In this document: one piece after another, positions 1 through 7,706 of the stretch | How positions within the stretch are numbered: the stretch's first letter is position 1 | Layout of the letters: each line of letters starts with the position of its first letter | NCBI GenBank assembly: GCA_040902855.1 | Contig: JBBDWN010000147.1 | Span: forward strand, 1 to 14,290 | Length of the DNA: 14,290 nt | Direction of reading: 5' to 3' | Source: DATHWB01 sp040902855 | Lineage (GTDB): Bacteria > Actinomycetota > Acidimicrobiia > Spongiisociales > ZC4RG35 | Made by a program: the position numbers and the translations under genes | The notes under the pieces: model-generated | Database searches by the model: none | The model's input: only the letters and a program-made list of their open reading frames with translations | What the model was told of the DNA's origin: nothing

Positions 1-74
1 TCGCTCGCGCATCGTGGAACGCGTCGATCCCTCCATGCGAACCCGCTCCGGACGTCTTCCTCTGACGAAGTGTC

Positions 75-1283
75 TTAGCCGAGCCCGCCGGCGATGAGGG
101 CGGACTCGGGGAGCCGTCGCAGCCTTTGCATCGCGGCGATGCCCACGAGGGGGCCGAGGGCGAGGATGCTGAACGCCCATCGCCAGCCGATCGCTGTCTC
201 GAGGAACGGGATGACCCAGATCGTGATCACCGTGATGGAGAATCCGATGGCGAGTTGCATCGTGAGAGCCGTTCCGACATAGGACTGATCTCCGACTTCG
301 GTGACGATCGCCGAGAACTGGGCCGAATCGGCGACCACCGTGAGTCCCCACACCAATCCGACAGAGACCAGCAGCCAGGTCGGGCCACCGAAGAGAAATC
401 CGATGCCCACCGAGCATGTCCCTGAGAGGCCCAGTAACAGGGTCGTCGTCTTGGATCGTCCCCATCGGTCGCTCAGGATGCCGCCCAGGTAGGAGCCCGG
501 GAAGCCGGCTGCAATGACCGCGAACGTGATGAATGCCGCGGTGGGGAGGGCGGCCTCGTCGACGACTGCGAGATGATCCGAGGTGAAGACGGTGAACCAG
601 GCATACATCGCATAGAGCTCCCACATGTGGCCGAAATAGCCGATGGAGGCGAGCCGGACTCCGCGGTTGCGAAAGATCTGGGAGATCTGGCGGGGGTCGA
701 ACGACGCGGTCGGGAACGGGTACGGCCCGTCACCGACGGTGAGCGCGGCGAGACCCCCGACGAGGCTGAACATTGTGGTCGTGATGATCACGCTCTCCCA
801 GTGGACGCCTCCCAAGGCGTTGACCAAATGGGGGAGGGCGCTGCCGAGAATCAGGGACCCGACCAGAACCCCGAGCGCCATACCCCGCTCTTCTCGGAAC
901 CACGTCGAGATCTGTTTGAAGGCGGGTGGGTACACGCCCGCCAGGAAGAACCCGGTCAGAAAACGCAGCGTGATTCCGCCCCCAGCCGTGTCCATCGCCA
1001 GAAGCGCGAGGTTGGCGAGCCCTGCCCCGATGCCACCTGCTGCGATGATGAGGCGCGGGGCGAGGATGTCCGAGAGGTTTAGTGCCGCTGAGGCGAGAGC
1101 GCCGGCTACGAAGCCGAGTTGGACTGCAATGGTCAACCATGCCTTGGACGTCGCGTCCAGGTCCCAAACGGGCTCGAGTTGCGGGATCACTGCAGATGCC
1201 GAGAACCAGGTCGACATGCCAAGGATGAGCGCAATCGACAGCAGCACCAGGGAGGTGCGTGCGCTGGCAGATCGGCTGGTCAA
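75..1283 (-). CDS. MFS transporter, substrate unknown
   Basis: A 402-residue inner-membrane protein of the major facilitator superfamily. Hydrophobic segments run through the whole length, starting around residues 11-33, as expected for 12 helices. The superfamily's motif A is clear in the second half at residues 267-278 (GGILSDRWGRSK), between the putative helices 8 and 9. The equivalent first-half loop (around residues 70-78) is degenerate. A conserved-looking aromatic stretch (GYFGHMWELYAMYAW, about 215-229) lies at the start of the second half. The start is a TTG at 1283-1281. It is the only ordinary start before an upstream in-frame stop, apart from internal GTG and ATG codons within the first helix, and no good ribosome site is visible. 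The gene is divergent from the TetR/acyl-CoA catabolic operon and its start is 54 bp from the palindromic operator, so co-regulation and uptake of a related acid are plausible inferences. The transported compound cannot be read from the sequence. Confidence 0.9.
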   Translation of the reverse strand: MTSRSASARTSLVLLSIALILGMSTWFSASAVIPQLEPVWDLDATSKAWLTIAVQLGFVAGALASAALNLSDILAPRLIIAAGGIGAGLANLALLAMDTAGGGITLRFLTGFFLAGVYPPAFKQISTWFREERGMALGVLVGSLILGSALPHLVNALGGVHWESVIITTTMFSLVGGLAALTVGDGPYPFPTASFDPRQISQIFRNRGVRLASIGYFGHMWELYAMYAWFTVFTSDHLAVVDEAALPTAAFITFAVIAAGFPGSYLGGILSDRWGRSKTTTLLLGLSGTCSVGIGFLFGGPTWLLVSVGLVWGLTVVADSAQFSAIVTEVGDQSYVGTALTMQLAIGFSITVITIWVIPFLETAIGWRWAFSILALGPLVGIAAMQRLRRLPESALIAGGLG

Positions 1284-1336
1284 TGGATTCCGATGGTGAG
1301 GCTGCGGGCAGGGTAGGTGTTCGGTGTTCGGCGTTT

Positions 1337-1358
1337 CTACCTAACAAATGTTAGGTAG
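1337..1358. promoter_or_regulatory. Perfect 22-bp palindrome, probable TetR operator
   Basis: The half-sites CTACCTAACA (1337-1346) and TGTTAGGTAG (1349-1358) are perfect reverse complements around a central AA. The site lies in the divergent spacer between the MFS transporter and the TetR gene, immediately before the regulator's start. Its size and symmetry fit the operators bound by TetR dimers, and its position would allow autorepression plus control of the downstream carboxylase operon and perhaps of the transporter. The right half also contains the AGGTAGG that probably serves as the ribosome site for the start at 1369, so bound repressor would cover the translation start region too. A tandem heptamer GGTGTTC (1316-1322 and 1323-1329) lies just to the left. 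No clear -35/-10 pair was identified. Confidence 0.8.
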
Positions 1359-1368
1359 GATGGCTGGC

Positions 1369-1956
1369 ATGGCCATCGCACAACACGAATCGGGGAGAGA
1401 TCGGATCACCGATGTTGCGGCCGAACTGTTCCTGCGCAACGGCTACTCCCAGACTTCCCTCCGCGACATCGCCGCAGGCGCCGGCATCAAGGCCGGGTCG
1501 ATCTACTACCACTTCGAGTCGAAGGAGGCTCTGCTCGCCGACATCCTCCAACGCGGGATCACCGTCATGGAGGTCGCCTTCGACCGGGCTGCGGCCGAGA
1601 CCGACGGCGCCGACGGCGCATCCCGCATCCGCGCCCACATTCGGGGCCACCTGTCGGCCCTCTTCGAACACGGTCCGTACACCACCAATCACGTCTCCGC
1701 ATTCCACATCGCTCCGCCGAGCGTCAAGGAGGCGGTCATCCCTGATCGCGATCGCTACGAGCAGATGTGGGTGGGCCTGTTCGACGAACTCCAGAAGAAT
1801 GGTGAGATGCGTCGCGTCGCCGAGCCGGGCCTCACCCGGCTCGCCTTGTTCGGAGCGATGAACTTCGCGGTCCAATGGTTCGATCCGACCAGAGGGAACC
1901 TCGACGAGTTGGTCGATGCGATCACAGGTCAGTTCTGGACGGGGGTGGCAGCATGA
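1369..1956 (+). CDS. TetR family transcriptional regulator of the acyl-CoA operon
   Basis: A DNA-binding repressor-type regulator of 195 residues. The N-terminal TetR domain is clear: a first helix (ITDVAAELFLRNGY, about 13-26) followed by the helix-turn-helix (TSLRDIAAGAGIKAGSIYYHFESKEALL, about 29-56). The C-terminal ligand domain is divergent, as usual for the family. I chose ATG 1369 because AGGTAGG (1353-1359) lies nine bases upstream. In-frame ATGs at 1348 and 1360 are alternatives, but 1348 lies inside the palindromic operator. The stop overlaps the start of the carboxylase beta gene (ATGA at 1953-1956), so the regulator is the first gene of the operon it probably controls. M. tuberculosis has a TetR gene (Rv2506) beside the equivalent gene set. 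The likely inducer is an acyl-CoA of the pathway, which is inference only. Confidence 0.92.
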   Translation: MAIAQHESGRDRITDVAAELFLRNGYSQTSLRDIAAGAGIKAGSIYYHFESKEALLADILQRGITVMEVAFDRAAAETDGADGASRIRAHIRGHLSALFEHGPYTTNHVSAFHIAPPSVKEAVIPDRDRYEQMWVGLFDELQKNGEMRRVAEPGLTRLALFGAMNFAVQWFDPTRGNLDELVDAITGQFWTGVAA

Positions 1957-3575
1957 GGGTCCTGCCTTCTGAAATCGACACCGGGTCTGCCCGGTTCGCC
2001 GAGAACCGAGACGCCTACGAGAAGCTGGTTGCGACCCTCCGTGAACGGATGCAGCGGGCGATCGACGGCGGCCCGGGACGGGACCGGAGCATCGAGCGTC
2101 ATCTCGCCCGCGGCAAGGTGATGGTCAGAGACCGGATGGACATGGTGATCGACGACGGCACGCCCTTCCTCGAGCTGTCGACCCTCTCGGGATACGGCCA
2201 ATACGACGATGAGGTGCCGGGTGCGGGGATCGTTACCGGGATCGGACTGGTGCACGGCGTTCCGTACGTGTTCATCGCCAACGACGCGACCGTCAAAGGC
2301 GGCTCGCTCGTTCCGGTCGCGATCAAGAAACACGTCCGCGCCCAGGACATCGCCGAACAGAACGACCTCGGAGTCATCTACCTGGTCGACTCGGGCGGCG
2401 CCTTCCTTCCGCTGCAGGACGAGATCTTCCCCGACAAGGATCACTTTGGCGGAAGCTTCTACCGCCAGGCCCGGCTCAGCGCCCGCGGATTGCCCCAACT
2501 GTCGGTGGTCCTTGGCGGCTGCACCGCCGGGGGTGCATACGTCCCCGCCTTGTCGGACGAAGTCATCATGGTGGAAGGCATTGGGCGGATTTTCCTCGGC
2601 GGTCCGCCGATCGTGAAGGCGGCCCTCGGCGAGATCATCGAACCGGACGACCTCGGCGGTGCCGCCCTCCACACCCACGTCTCCGGTGTGAGCGATTACA
2701 TGGCCGATACCGAACAAGAGGCGTACGGCCGACTGCGCGAGATTTGTGAGACCACCGCACAACGGCGAATCGACCATCCCCAGGGATGGATGGACTGGGC
2801 CGAACCGGAGCCGCCGCTGTACGACCCCTCCGAGATCTACGGGATCATCTCCGCCGACGACCGGATCCCCTTCGACGCAACCGACGTCATCGCCCGGCTC
2901 GTCGACGGATCTCGGTTCGCCCCGTTCAAACCGGAATGGGGCGAGTCGATCGTGACCGGTTTCGCCCGGATCTGGGGCCACCTCGTCGGCATTGTCGCCA
3001 ACAACGGGATCATCTTCTCCGAGTCGGCGCTCAAGGCGACCCACTTCATCGAATTGTGTGAGCAGCGGCGCATCCCCCTGCTATTCCTGCAGAACACCTC
3101 CGGCTACATGGTCGGTCGCGACTCGGAAGCGGCCGGGATCGCCAAGCACGGGGCGAAGATGGTCAGCGCCGTCGCCAACGCCACCGTGCCCATGTACACG
3201 GTGCTCATGGGAGGCTCCTACGGGGCAGGCAACTACGGGATGTGCGGACGCGGGTTCAACCCTCGCTTCCTATTCGCCTGGCCGAACTCGCGGATCGCCA
3301 CGATGTCGGCCCAGACCGCTCAGACGGTGCTCGTCGACATTCGACTCGGCGGGATGAAAGGTGAGGAGACGACGCCGGAGCATGTCGAGGCGTTGCGGCG
3401 GGAGGTCGCCGAGCAGTACGAGACACAGTCCGACCCCTACTACGCGACGTCTCGACTCTGGGATGACGGGCTCATCGATCCGGTCCACACCCGTGACGTC
3501 CTCGGGCTGTGCCTCGGTCTGGCCGCACGCCAGGACGAACCTGCCCTCGGTCCCGGCATCGTCTACCGGATGTGA
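1953..3575 (+). CDS. accD1: Acyl-CoA carboxylase beta subunit, probably methylcrotonyl-CoA carboxylase carboxyltransferase (AccD1-like)
   Basis: The carboxyltransferase subunit (540 residues) of a biotin-dependent acyl-CoA carboxylase. It moves CO2 from carboxybiotin to the acyl-CoA, most likely 3-methylcrotonyl-CoA, in the cytoplasm. The length matches methylcrotonyl-CoA carboxylase beta subunits (about 535). Family landmarks include NDATVKGGS (110-118), DSGGAFLPLQDEIFPDKDHFG (146-166), the first oxyanion glycine loop GGCTAGGAYVPALSDE (188-203), QNTSGYMVGRDSEAAGIAKHGAKMV and the second glycine loop GGSYGAGNYGMCGR (from 420). ATG 1953 overlaps the TetR stop. The longer frame to 1875 would read through the regulator gene in another phase and is rejected. 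The alpha subunit begins 2 bp after the stop. After the second glycine loop the sequence reads MSAQTAQT where many homologues have MGGEQAA, so a related substrate such as a geranyl-type acyl-CoA is not excluded. The operon context favours leucine breakdown. Confidence 0.9.
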   Translation: MRVLPSEIDTGSARFAENRDAYEKLVATLRERMQRAIDGGPGRDRSIERHLARGKVMVRDRMDMVIDDGTPFLELSTLSGYGQYDDEVPGAGIVTGIGLVHGVPYVFIANDATVKGGSLVPVAIKKHVRAQDIAEQNDLGVIYLVDSGGAFLPLQDEIFPDKDHFGGSFYRQARLSARGLPQLSVVLGGCTAGGAYVPALSDEVIMVEGIGRIFLGGPPIVKAALGEIIEPDDLGGAALHTHVSGVSDYMADTEQEAYGRLREICETTAQRRIDHPQGWMDWAEPEPPLYDPSEIYGIISADDRIPFDATDVIARLVDGSRFAPFKPEWGESIVTGFARIWGHLVGIVANNGIIFSESALKATHFIELCEQRRIPLLFLQNTSGYMVGRDSEAAGIAKHGAKMVSAVANATVPMYTVLMGGSYGAGNYGMCGRGFNPRFLFAWPNSRIATMSAQTAQTVLVDIRLGGMKGEETTPEHVEALRREVAEQYETQSDPYYATSRLWDDGLIDPVHTRDVLGLCLGLAARQDEPALGPGIVYRM

Positions 3576-3577
3576 CC

Positions 3578-5458
3578 ATGAGAATCCTCATCGCAAACCG
3601 GGGTGAGATCGCCCGCAGGATCATCCGGACCGCCCACCGCATGGGCCACGAAACCGTGGCCGTCTTCTCCGAACCGGACGAACAGATGCCGTTCGTCCGC
3701 GATGCGGGCCGATCCGTTCCGCTCGGATCTGTCTCACTCGCCACGACCTATCTGTCCGTCGACCGTCTCCTCGCCGCAGCCGAGGAGACGAGCTCAGACG
3801 CCGTCCACCCCGGCTACGGGTTCCTGTCCGAGAACGCGGGCTTCGCACGGGCGGTACTGGATGCCGGGCTGGTGTGGATCGGTCCGAAGCCCGATGCAAT
3901 CAGTGCGATGGGCTCGAAGATCGAAGCACGCCGCATCGCCGCCGAAGCAGGTGTCCCTGTGATCCCCGGCTTCGACGAGACCCAGGACGACGAACTGCTC
4001 CAGGCGGCGGCTGACCGAATCGGATATCCGGTACTCGTGAAGGCATCCGCCGGTGGCGGCGGAAAAGGGATCCGCATCGTCCACCGGCCGGAGGACTTCA
4101 CCGAGCGGCTGGCAGCGGCGAGAGAGGAGGCTCTGCGATCCTTTGGCGACGACAGGGTGATCGTCGAGCGCTACATCACCCGACCGCGTCACGTCGAAGT
4201 TCAGGTTGTCGCCGACCAACACGGCAACGTCTCCCACCTGGGAACGCGCGAGTGCTCGGTCCAACGCCGCTATCAGAAACTGCTCGAGGAAGCGCCCGCA
4301 CCGAACCTGTCCACCGACTCGCGAACCGGGATGCAGGATTCAGCGGTCACCCTCGCCCGCCAGATCGGTTACGACTCGGTTGGCACGGTCGAGTTCGTCG
4401 TGGACGACGAGACGGGTGACTTCTTCTTCCTCGAGATGAACACGCGGCTCCAGGTCGAACACCCTGTCACCGAGTACGTGACAGGGTTCGACCTGGTGGA
4501 ACTCCAGCTCCGGGCCGCCGCCGGGGAAGTGGTGGCACCGGACGACGTTCAGATGTCCGGTCATGCTTTCGAAGCCCGTATCAACGCCGAGGACGCCTGG
4601 GCAGATTTTGCTCCGCAGATCGGGTCGGTCACCGATCTCGTGGTCCCCGAGGGCGTTCGCTGGGACAGCGGGGTGGTTGTCGGCAGCGAGGTCAGCTCCC
4701 ATTACGACCCGATGATCGCCAAGTTGATCGTCGGCGGCCCTGACCGGGAGACCGCAAGACGACTCCTGGCAGGAGCACTCGACGAACTCGTCATCGGCGG
4801 TCTGCGAACGAACACCGGTTTCCACCGGTGGCTGGTGGACCAACCGGCGATCGTGGACGGTCGTGTCACGACCCGCTTCCTCGACGAGACCGAGCTTCCC
4901 ACGCCTCCGGAAGAGTCCGAGGCGGCTACTCGCGCCGCTGTCCTGTGGACAAATGTGGCCGACCGTCGTTCCAGCCATGAGGTCTGGCACGGTCTCGGAG
5001 GGTTCCGTCTGACCCCGGCCGTCGCAACGCGGGTGGTTCACCTCGCCGGCCGTGACACCCATGACGTCCGCATCGACTCGCTCGACTCCGAACGTCCCTC
5101 ATCCGGTGTCGTCGACGTCGAAGGGCGTCGAGTGGTCGCGCTCGTCGACGGACACAGTTTCACGTTTGCGGTCCTCACACCGACAGAACGGTGGGCGCCC
5201 GCTGCGGAGAAGGGCCATGGTGCGGCGGATTCCGTCCGAGCTCCTTTCCCCGGCGTCGTTGCCGAGGTGCGCATCGAGGCCGGCGAGACGGTCGAACCGG
5301 GCCAGACCCTGGCCGTCATCGAAGCGATGAAGATGCTCCACCCGCTCACCGCGCATGGAAGCGGCACCGTGGCCGAAGTGCGCGTCGCGCCCGGTGACAC
5401 CGTGGCATCCGAACAGATCCTGATCACCTTCCTGACACAGAACGGAGAATCCGAATGA
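3578..5458 (+). CDS. accA1: Acyl-CoA carboxylase alpha subunit: biotin carboxylase plus biotin carrier (AccA1-like)
   Basis: The biotinylated alpha subunit (626 residues) that carboxylates biotin with ATP and bicarbonate and presents it to the beta subunit encoded just upstream. Domain order: biotin carboxylase N-terminal domain (MRILIANRGEIARRI, residue 1 onward), ATP-grasp domain with the glycine-rich ATP loop KASAGGGGKGIR (155-166) and the catalytic segment EMNTRLQVEHPVTE (from 286), C-terminal carboxylase domain (FEARINAED), a linking domain, and a biotinyl carrier domain. The biotin acceptor is Lys585 in EAMKM, 41 residues from the C-terminus. Length and order fit methylcrotonyl/acyl-CoA carboxylase alpha chains. 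ATG 3578 starts the conserved MRILIANRGE. The frame is open back to 3509, but that part lies inside the beta gene. The stop overlaps the next start (ATGA at 5455-5458), so translational coupling with the dehydrogenase is likely. Confidence 0.95.
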   Translation: MRILIANRGEIARRIIRTAHRMGHETVAVFSEPDEQMPFVRDAGRSVPLGSVSLATTYLSVDRLLAAAEETSSDAVHPGYGFLSENAGFARAVLDAGLVWIGPKPDAISAMGSKIEARRIAAEAGVPVIPGFDETQDDELLQAAADRIGYPVLVKASAGGGGKGIRIVHRPEDFTERLAAAREEALRSFGDDRVIVERYITRPRHVEVQVVADQHGNVSHLGTRECSVQRRYQKLLEEAPAPNLSTDSRTGMQDSAVTLARQIGYDSVGTVEFVVDDETGDFFFLEMNTRLQVEHPVTEYVTGFDLVELQLRAAAGEVVAPDDVQMSGHAFEARINAEDAWADFAPQIGSVTDLVVPEGVRWDSGVVVGSEVSSHYDPMIAKLIVGGPDRETARRLLAGALDELVIGGLRTNTGFHRWLVDQPAIVDGRVTTRFLDETELPTPPEESEAATRAAVLWTNVADRRSSHEVWHGLGGFRLTPAVATRVVHLAGRDTHDVRIDSLDSERPSSGVVDVEGRRVVALVDGHSFTFAVLTPTERWAPAAEKGHGAADSVRAPFPGVVAEVRIEAGETVEPGQTLAVIEAMKMLHPLTAHGSGTVAEVRVAPGDTVASEQILITFLTQNGESE

Positions 5459-6606
5459 CACATCGCAACGCCTTCATGACCGACGAGTTGCAGGCGATCT
5501 ACGACCAGACCGTCGAGTTCGTCCGTAAAGAGGTCCTCCCGCATGGCGAAACCTGGGAGGCGGCGGGCAAGGTGCCGCGCGAGGTATTGCTGCACATGGG
5601 TGAGCTCGGAATGCTCGGCTTGCGGGTGCCCGAAAAATGGGGCGGTCTCGGTCTCGGTCCACTTGCCTCGGCAACTTTCAGCGAGGCGCTCGGCGCGTCG
5701 ACGTTCGCCGGATTCGACGTCACCGTGCTCGTCCACACCGACATGGCCGGACCGCATCTCCTCAACTCGGGAAGCGACGAACAGCTCGAGCGGTGGATGC
5801 CGGGAGTGCTGTCGGGTGAGACGATCCTCTCGATCGGCGTGAGCGAGCCGGACGCCGGTTCGGATGTCGCCTCGATACGCACCAAGGCGAGGAAGGACGG
5901 AGCCGGGTGGAGGATCAACGGAACCAAAACGTTCATCACCAACTCCGTGTACGGGGATCTCACGATCGTGGCCGCCCGCACGGACGCAGACAGCAAGTAC
6001 GGGATCTCGATGTTCCTCGTCCCGAAGGAAACCGAAGGGTTCTCTGTCTCCAAGAAGCTCGAGAAGCACGGCTGGCTGTGCTCGGACACCGGCGAGCTGC
6101 TGCTCGATGATGTCTGGGTTCCCGACGACCAGCTCCTGGGCACGCCGCACCGCGGGTTCTACGAGACGATGCGCAACTTCCAGAACGAGCGGATGGTGCT
6201 CGTCGGGATGGGCGTCGGGGCCGCCCAGGTGGCGATCGACATGACCCTCGCCTACACCCAGGATCGCAAGGCCTTCGGAGCCACCCTGTTCGACCTCGGC
6301 GCCATACGTCAACGGATGGCGATGAACCAGGCGAAGGTCGATGCGGTGCGCGCCTCGATGTACCACGCCGCCTGGCTGGGTGAGCAGGGGATCGACAACG
6401 TCAAAGAGATGTCCGGGGTCAAAGCCTTCGGCGCAGAGGCGATCAACCAGGTCATGTACGACTGCGTGCAGTTTCACGGCGGAATGGGCTACATGCGCGA
6501 GTCGGCGATCGAGCGCATGAGCCGCGATGCGCGCATCCTTCCCATCGGCGGCGGCGCCACCGAGGTGATGCTGGAGGAAGTCGCCAAACGCCAGATGGTG
6601 ATGTGA
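5455..6606 (+). CDS. fadE19: Acyl-CoA dehydrogenase, isovaleryl-CoA dehydrogenase type (FadE19-like)
   Basis: An FAD flavoprotein of 383 residues, the normal family length, that introduces an alpha-beta double bond into an acyl-CoA and passes electrons to ETF. The probable reaction is isovaleryl-CoA to 3-methylcrotonyl-CoA, the substrate of the carboxylase encoded upstream. Visible motifs: GVSEPDAGSDVASIRTKA and GWRINGTKTFITNS (acyl-CoA/FAD binding), TQDRKAFGATLFDLGAIRQRMA, QFHGGMGYMRESAIERMSRDARILPIGGGATE. The medium-chain-type catalytic Glu of the C-terminal YEGT motif is absent (IGGGA, Gly366 by motif alignment). Instead Glu245 in NERMVL aligns with LERLVL, which carries the catalytic base of isovaleryl-CoA dehydrogenase. 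This supports a branched-chain or long-chain type enzyme. The start ATG 5455 overlaps the carboxylase alpha stop. The specific substrate is inferred from motif and operon. A citronellyl-CoA type enzyme is the main alternative. Confidence 0.9.
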   Translation: MTHRNAFMTDELQAIYDQTVEFVRKEVLPHGETWEAAGKVPREVLLHMGELGMLGLRVPEKWGGLGLGPLASATFSEALGASTFAGFDVTVLVHTDMAGPHLLNSGSDEQLERWMPGVLSGETILSIGVSEPDAGSDVASIRTKARKDGAGWRINGTKTFITNSVYGDLTIVAARTDADSKYGISMFLVPKETEGFSVSKKLEKHGWLCSDTGELLLDDVWVPDDQLLGTPHRGFYETMRNFQNERMVLVGMGVGAAQVAIDMTLAYTQDRKAFGATLFDLGAIRQRMAMNQAKVDAVRASMYHAAWLGEQGIDNVKEMSGVKAFGAEAINQVMYDCVQFHGGMGYMRESAIERMSRDARILPIGGGATEVMLEEVAKRQMVM

Positions 6607-6619
6607 CATCATCGTGGCC

Positions 6620-7516
6620 ATGCGCCTCCGCAGTCTGCTGTTCGCCCCCGCCGTCAGGCCCGACCTTCTCGCCAAGCTCCCGCGAGCCGGAAGCGATGGC
6701 GTCGTCATCGACTGCGAGGACGCCACGCCGCCCGCATCGAAAGACGAGGGTCGCGAGAACGCTCGCCGAATAGGAGCCGAACTCGCCGACGGGGGCGCAG
6801 CGGTGTTCGTACGAGTGAACGCCGTTGGCACTCCCTGGTTCGAGGCCGACATCGCCGGAGGGATCCCGGACGGGGCGAGAGGGGTGGTGGTGCCGATGGT
6901 CGAGTCCTCGAGCCAGCTCGACCGGGTCGTGGACGCTCTCGGAGAAGAGGACAGGCAGGGACTCGTTGTCGTTGCGGGACTCGAGACCGCGGCAGGGGTG
7001 GCGTTTGCCCGGGAACTATTGGGACATCCGATCGTATCCGCCGGATATTTCGGCGCAGAGGACTTCATCGCCGACATGGGCGGGGTGCGCACCGAGTCCA
7101 ATATCGAAGTTCTTCATGCGAGATCGGAGGTCGCCCTCGCAGGCCGTCTTGCGCGGGTACCCGTGCTCGACCAGGTCGTCATCGCGTTCGGGGACTCGGA
7201 GCGGTTCGCCCGCGAGGCGGCCGAAGCCCGCTCGCTCGGCTTTTCGGGGAAGCTGTGCATCCATCCGTCGCAGGTCCAATTGGCTCACATTGCGTTCACC
7301 CCGAGTGCCGGCGAGGTGGCGGCTGCGGTGGAGTTGATCGAAGCGTTCGAGGAAGCACAGCGGACCGGCAGCGGCGTGATCGTGGTCGACGGCCGCATGA
7401 TCGACGGCCCGCTCGTCGCCCAGGCACGCCGGGTCGTGGCAGCGAGCCAGTCCCCCCAGGAGCGAAGCGACGTTGGGGGGACAGGCCGGGCTCTGCCCGG
7501 CCAGGGGGGCGGTTAG
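6620..7516 (+). CDS. CitE-like beta-hydroxyacyl-CoA lyase (HpcH/HpaI family)
   Basis: A TIM-barrel lyase of 298 residues that cleaves 3-hydroxyacyl-CoA thioesters with a divalent metal. The orthologous position in M. tuberculosis is Rv2498c, reported to act on HMG-CoA (leucine breakdown) and citramalyl-CoA (itaconate breakdown). Here it would finish leucine catabolism, giving acetyl-CoA and acetoacetate. Motifs, numbered from ATG 6620: N-terminal MRLRSLLFAP, the acidic DCEDA (31-35), substrate arginine in VRVN (Arg65), GLET with Glu122, the metal-binding FGAEDFIADMG (Glu147-Asp148), and GFSGKLCIHPSQV. A GTG at 6614 would add two residues. ATG 6620 places the family's usual N-terminus first. 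The gene lies 13 bp after the dehydrogenase stop. The last 22 residues are encoded by an intergenic-type repeat (7450 onward) and read as low-complexity sequence ending in GQGGG, beyond the normal domain end. Other CitE-like specificities, such as malyl-CoA, remain possible. Confidence 0.88.
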   Translation: MRLRSLLFAPAVRPDLLAKLPRAGSDGVVIDCEDATPPASKDEGRENARRIGAELADGGAAVFVRVNAVGTPWFEADIAGGIPDGARGVVVPMVESSSQLDRVVDALGEEDRQGLVVVAGLETAAGVAFARELLGHPIVSAGYFGAEDFIADMGGVRTESNIEVLHARSEVALAGRLARVPVLDQVVIAFGDSERFAREAAEARSLGFSGKLCIHPSQVQLAHIAFTPSAGEVAAAVELIEAFEEAQRTGSGVIVVDGRMIDGPLVAQARRVVAASQSPQERSDVGGTGRALPGQGGG

Positions 7517-7656
7517 CTCTGTGACCTTGTCGACTACCTCGTCAGTTGGCAGATGGGTTTGGCGGCTGCGCGGACGGCCCCCCCTCGGCCTCGCAAAGCC
7601 TCGGCCACTCCCCCCAACACGACCTCGCCTGGCGGCTCGGTCGCGAGGGGGAGAGA
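7450..7656 (+). repeat. Composite G/C-run repeat, copy 1
   Basis: The modules appear in this order. (1) A 33-bp element at 7450-7482 bounded by GTCCCCCC and GGGGGGAC, with AGGAGCGAAGCGACGTT between. (2) A hairpin at 7484-7502. (3) CCAGGGGGGCG at 7501-7511. (4) CAAAGCCTCGG at 7594-7604. (5) A 21-bp block at 7636-7656 running from CTCGGTCGCG to GGGGGAGAGA. Modules 1, 3, 4 and 5 recur in the same order, inverted, at 14073-14215. Module 5 is identical over 21 bp, module 3 over 11 bp, and module 1 matches except for one small indel/substitution in the centre. About 65 bp of module 1-3 sequence lies inside the lyase coding region. The rest fills the 190-bp spacer before the convergent hydratase. 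No transposase or other coding capacity was seen. Confidence 0.8.
7484..7502 (+). terminator. Strong GC hairpin at the end of the lyase gene
   Basis: A perfect 8-bp stem, GGCCGGGC (7484-7491) paired with GCCCGGCC (7495-7502), with the three-base loop TCT. It ends 11 bases before the lyase stop codon and is followed by a G run rather than a T run, so it is not a textbook intrinsic terminator. It lies between convergent genes and could still slow polymerase, stabilise the mRNA 3' end, or simply be part of the repeat. This hairpin is absent from the second repeat copy. Confidence 0.4.
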
Positions 7657-7706
7657 TCAAAAGATCGCCTTCCCCGCTGGGGAGCTACTGGGTGCGCGTG
7701 GAAGCC

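Noticed and set aside
1..74. Possible gene end on the plus strand, or a gene starting at ATG 36 on the minus strand and leaving the left edge
   Set aside because: Several frames are open and too short to judge. GGAG lies nine bases before ATG 36 on the minus strand, but twelve codons are not enough to support a call.
1875..1952. Upstream extension of the carboxylase beta frame
   Set aside because: It lies inside the TetR gene in another phase and the translated segment is arginine-rich and unlike the family. ATG 1953 with the ATGA overlap is the natural start.
1929..3044. A 371-codon minus-strand open frame antisense to the carboxylase beta gene
   Set aside because: Shadow of a strongly conserved gene. 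It has no recognisable domain and its composition is typical of an antisense frame.
5038..7101. A 687-codon open frame on the minus strand, antisense to the carboxylase alpha end, dehydrogenase and lyase genes
   Set aside because: The plus-strand genes carry all family motifs. The antisense translation is low-complexity and rich in Ser, Thr, Arg and His, as expected from a shadow frame in high-GC DNA.
7450..7656. CRISPR or transposon end interpretation of the G/C-run repeat
   Set aside because: There are no regularly spaced direct repeats, no transposase and no target-site duplication visible. The modules are unequal in spacing.
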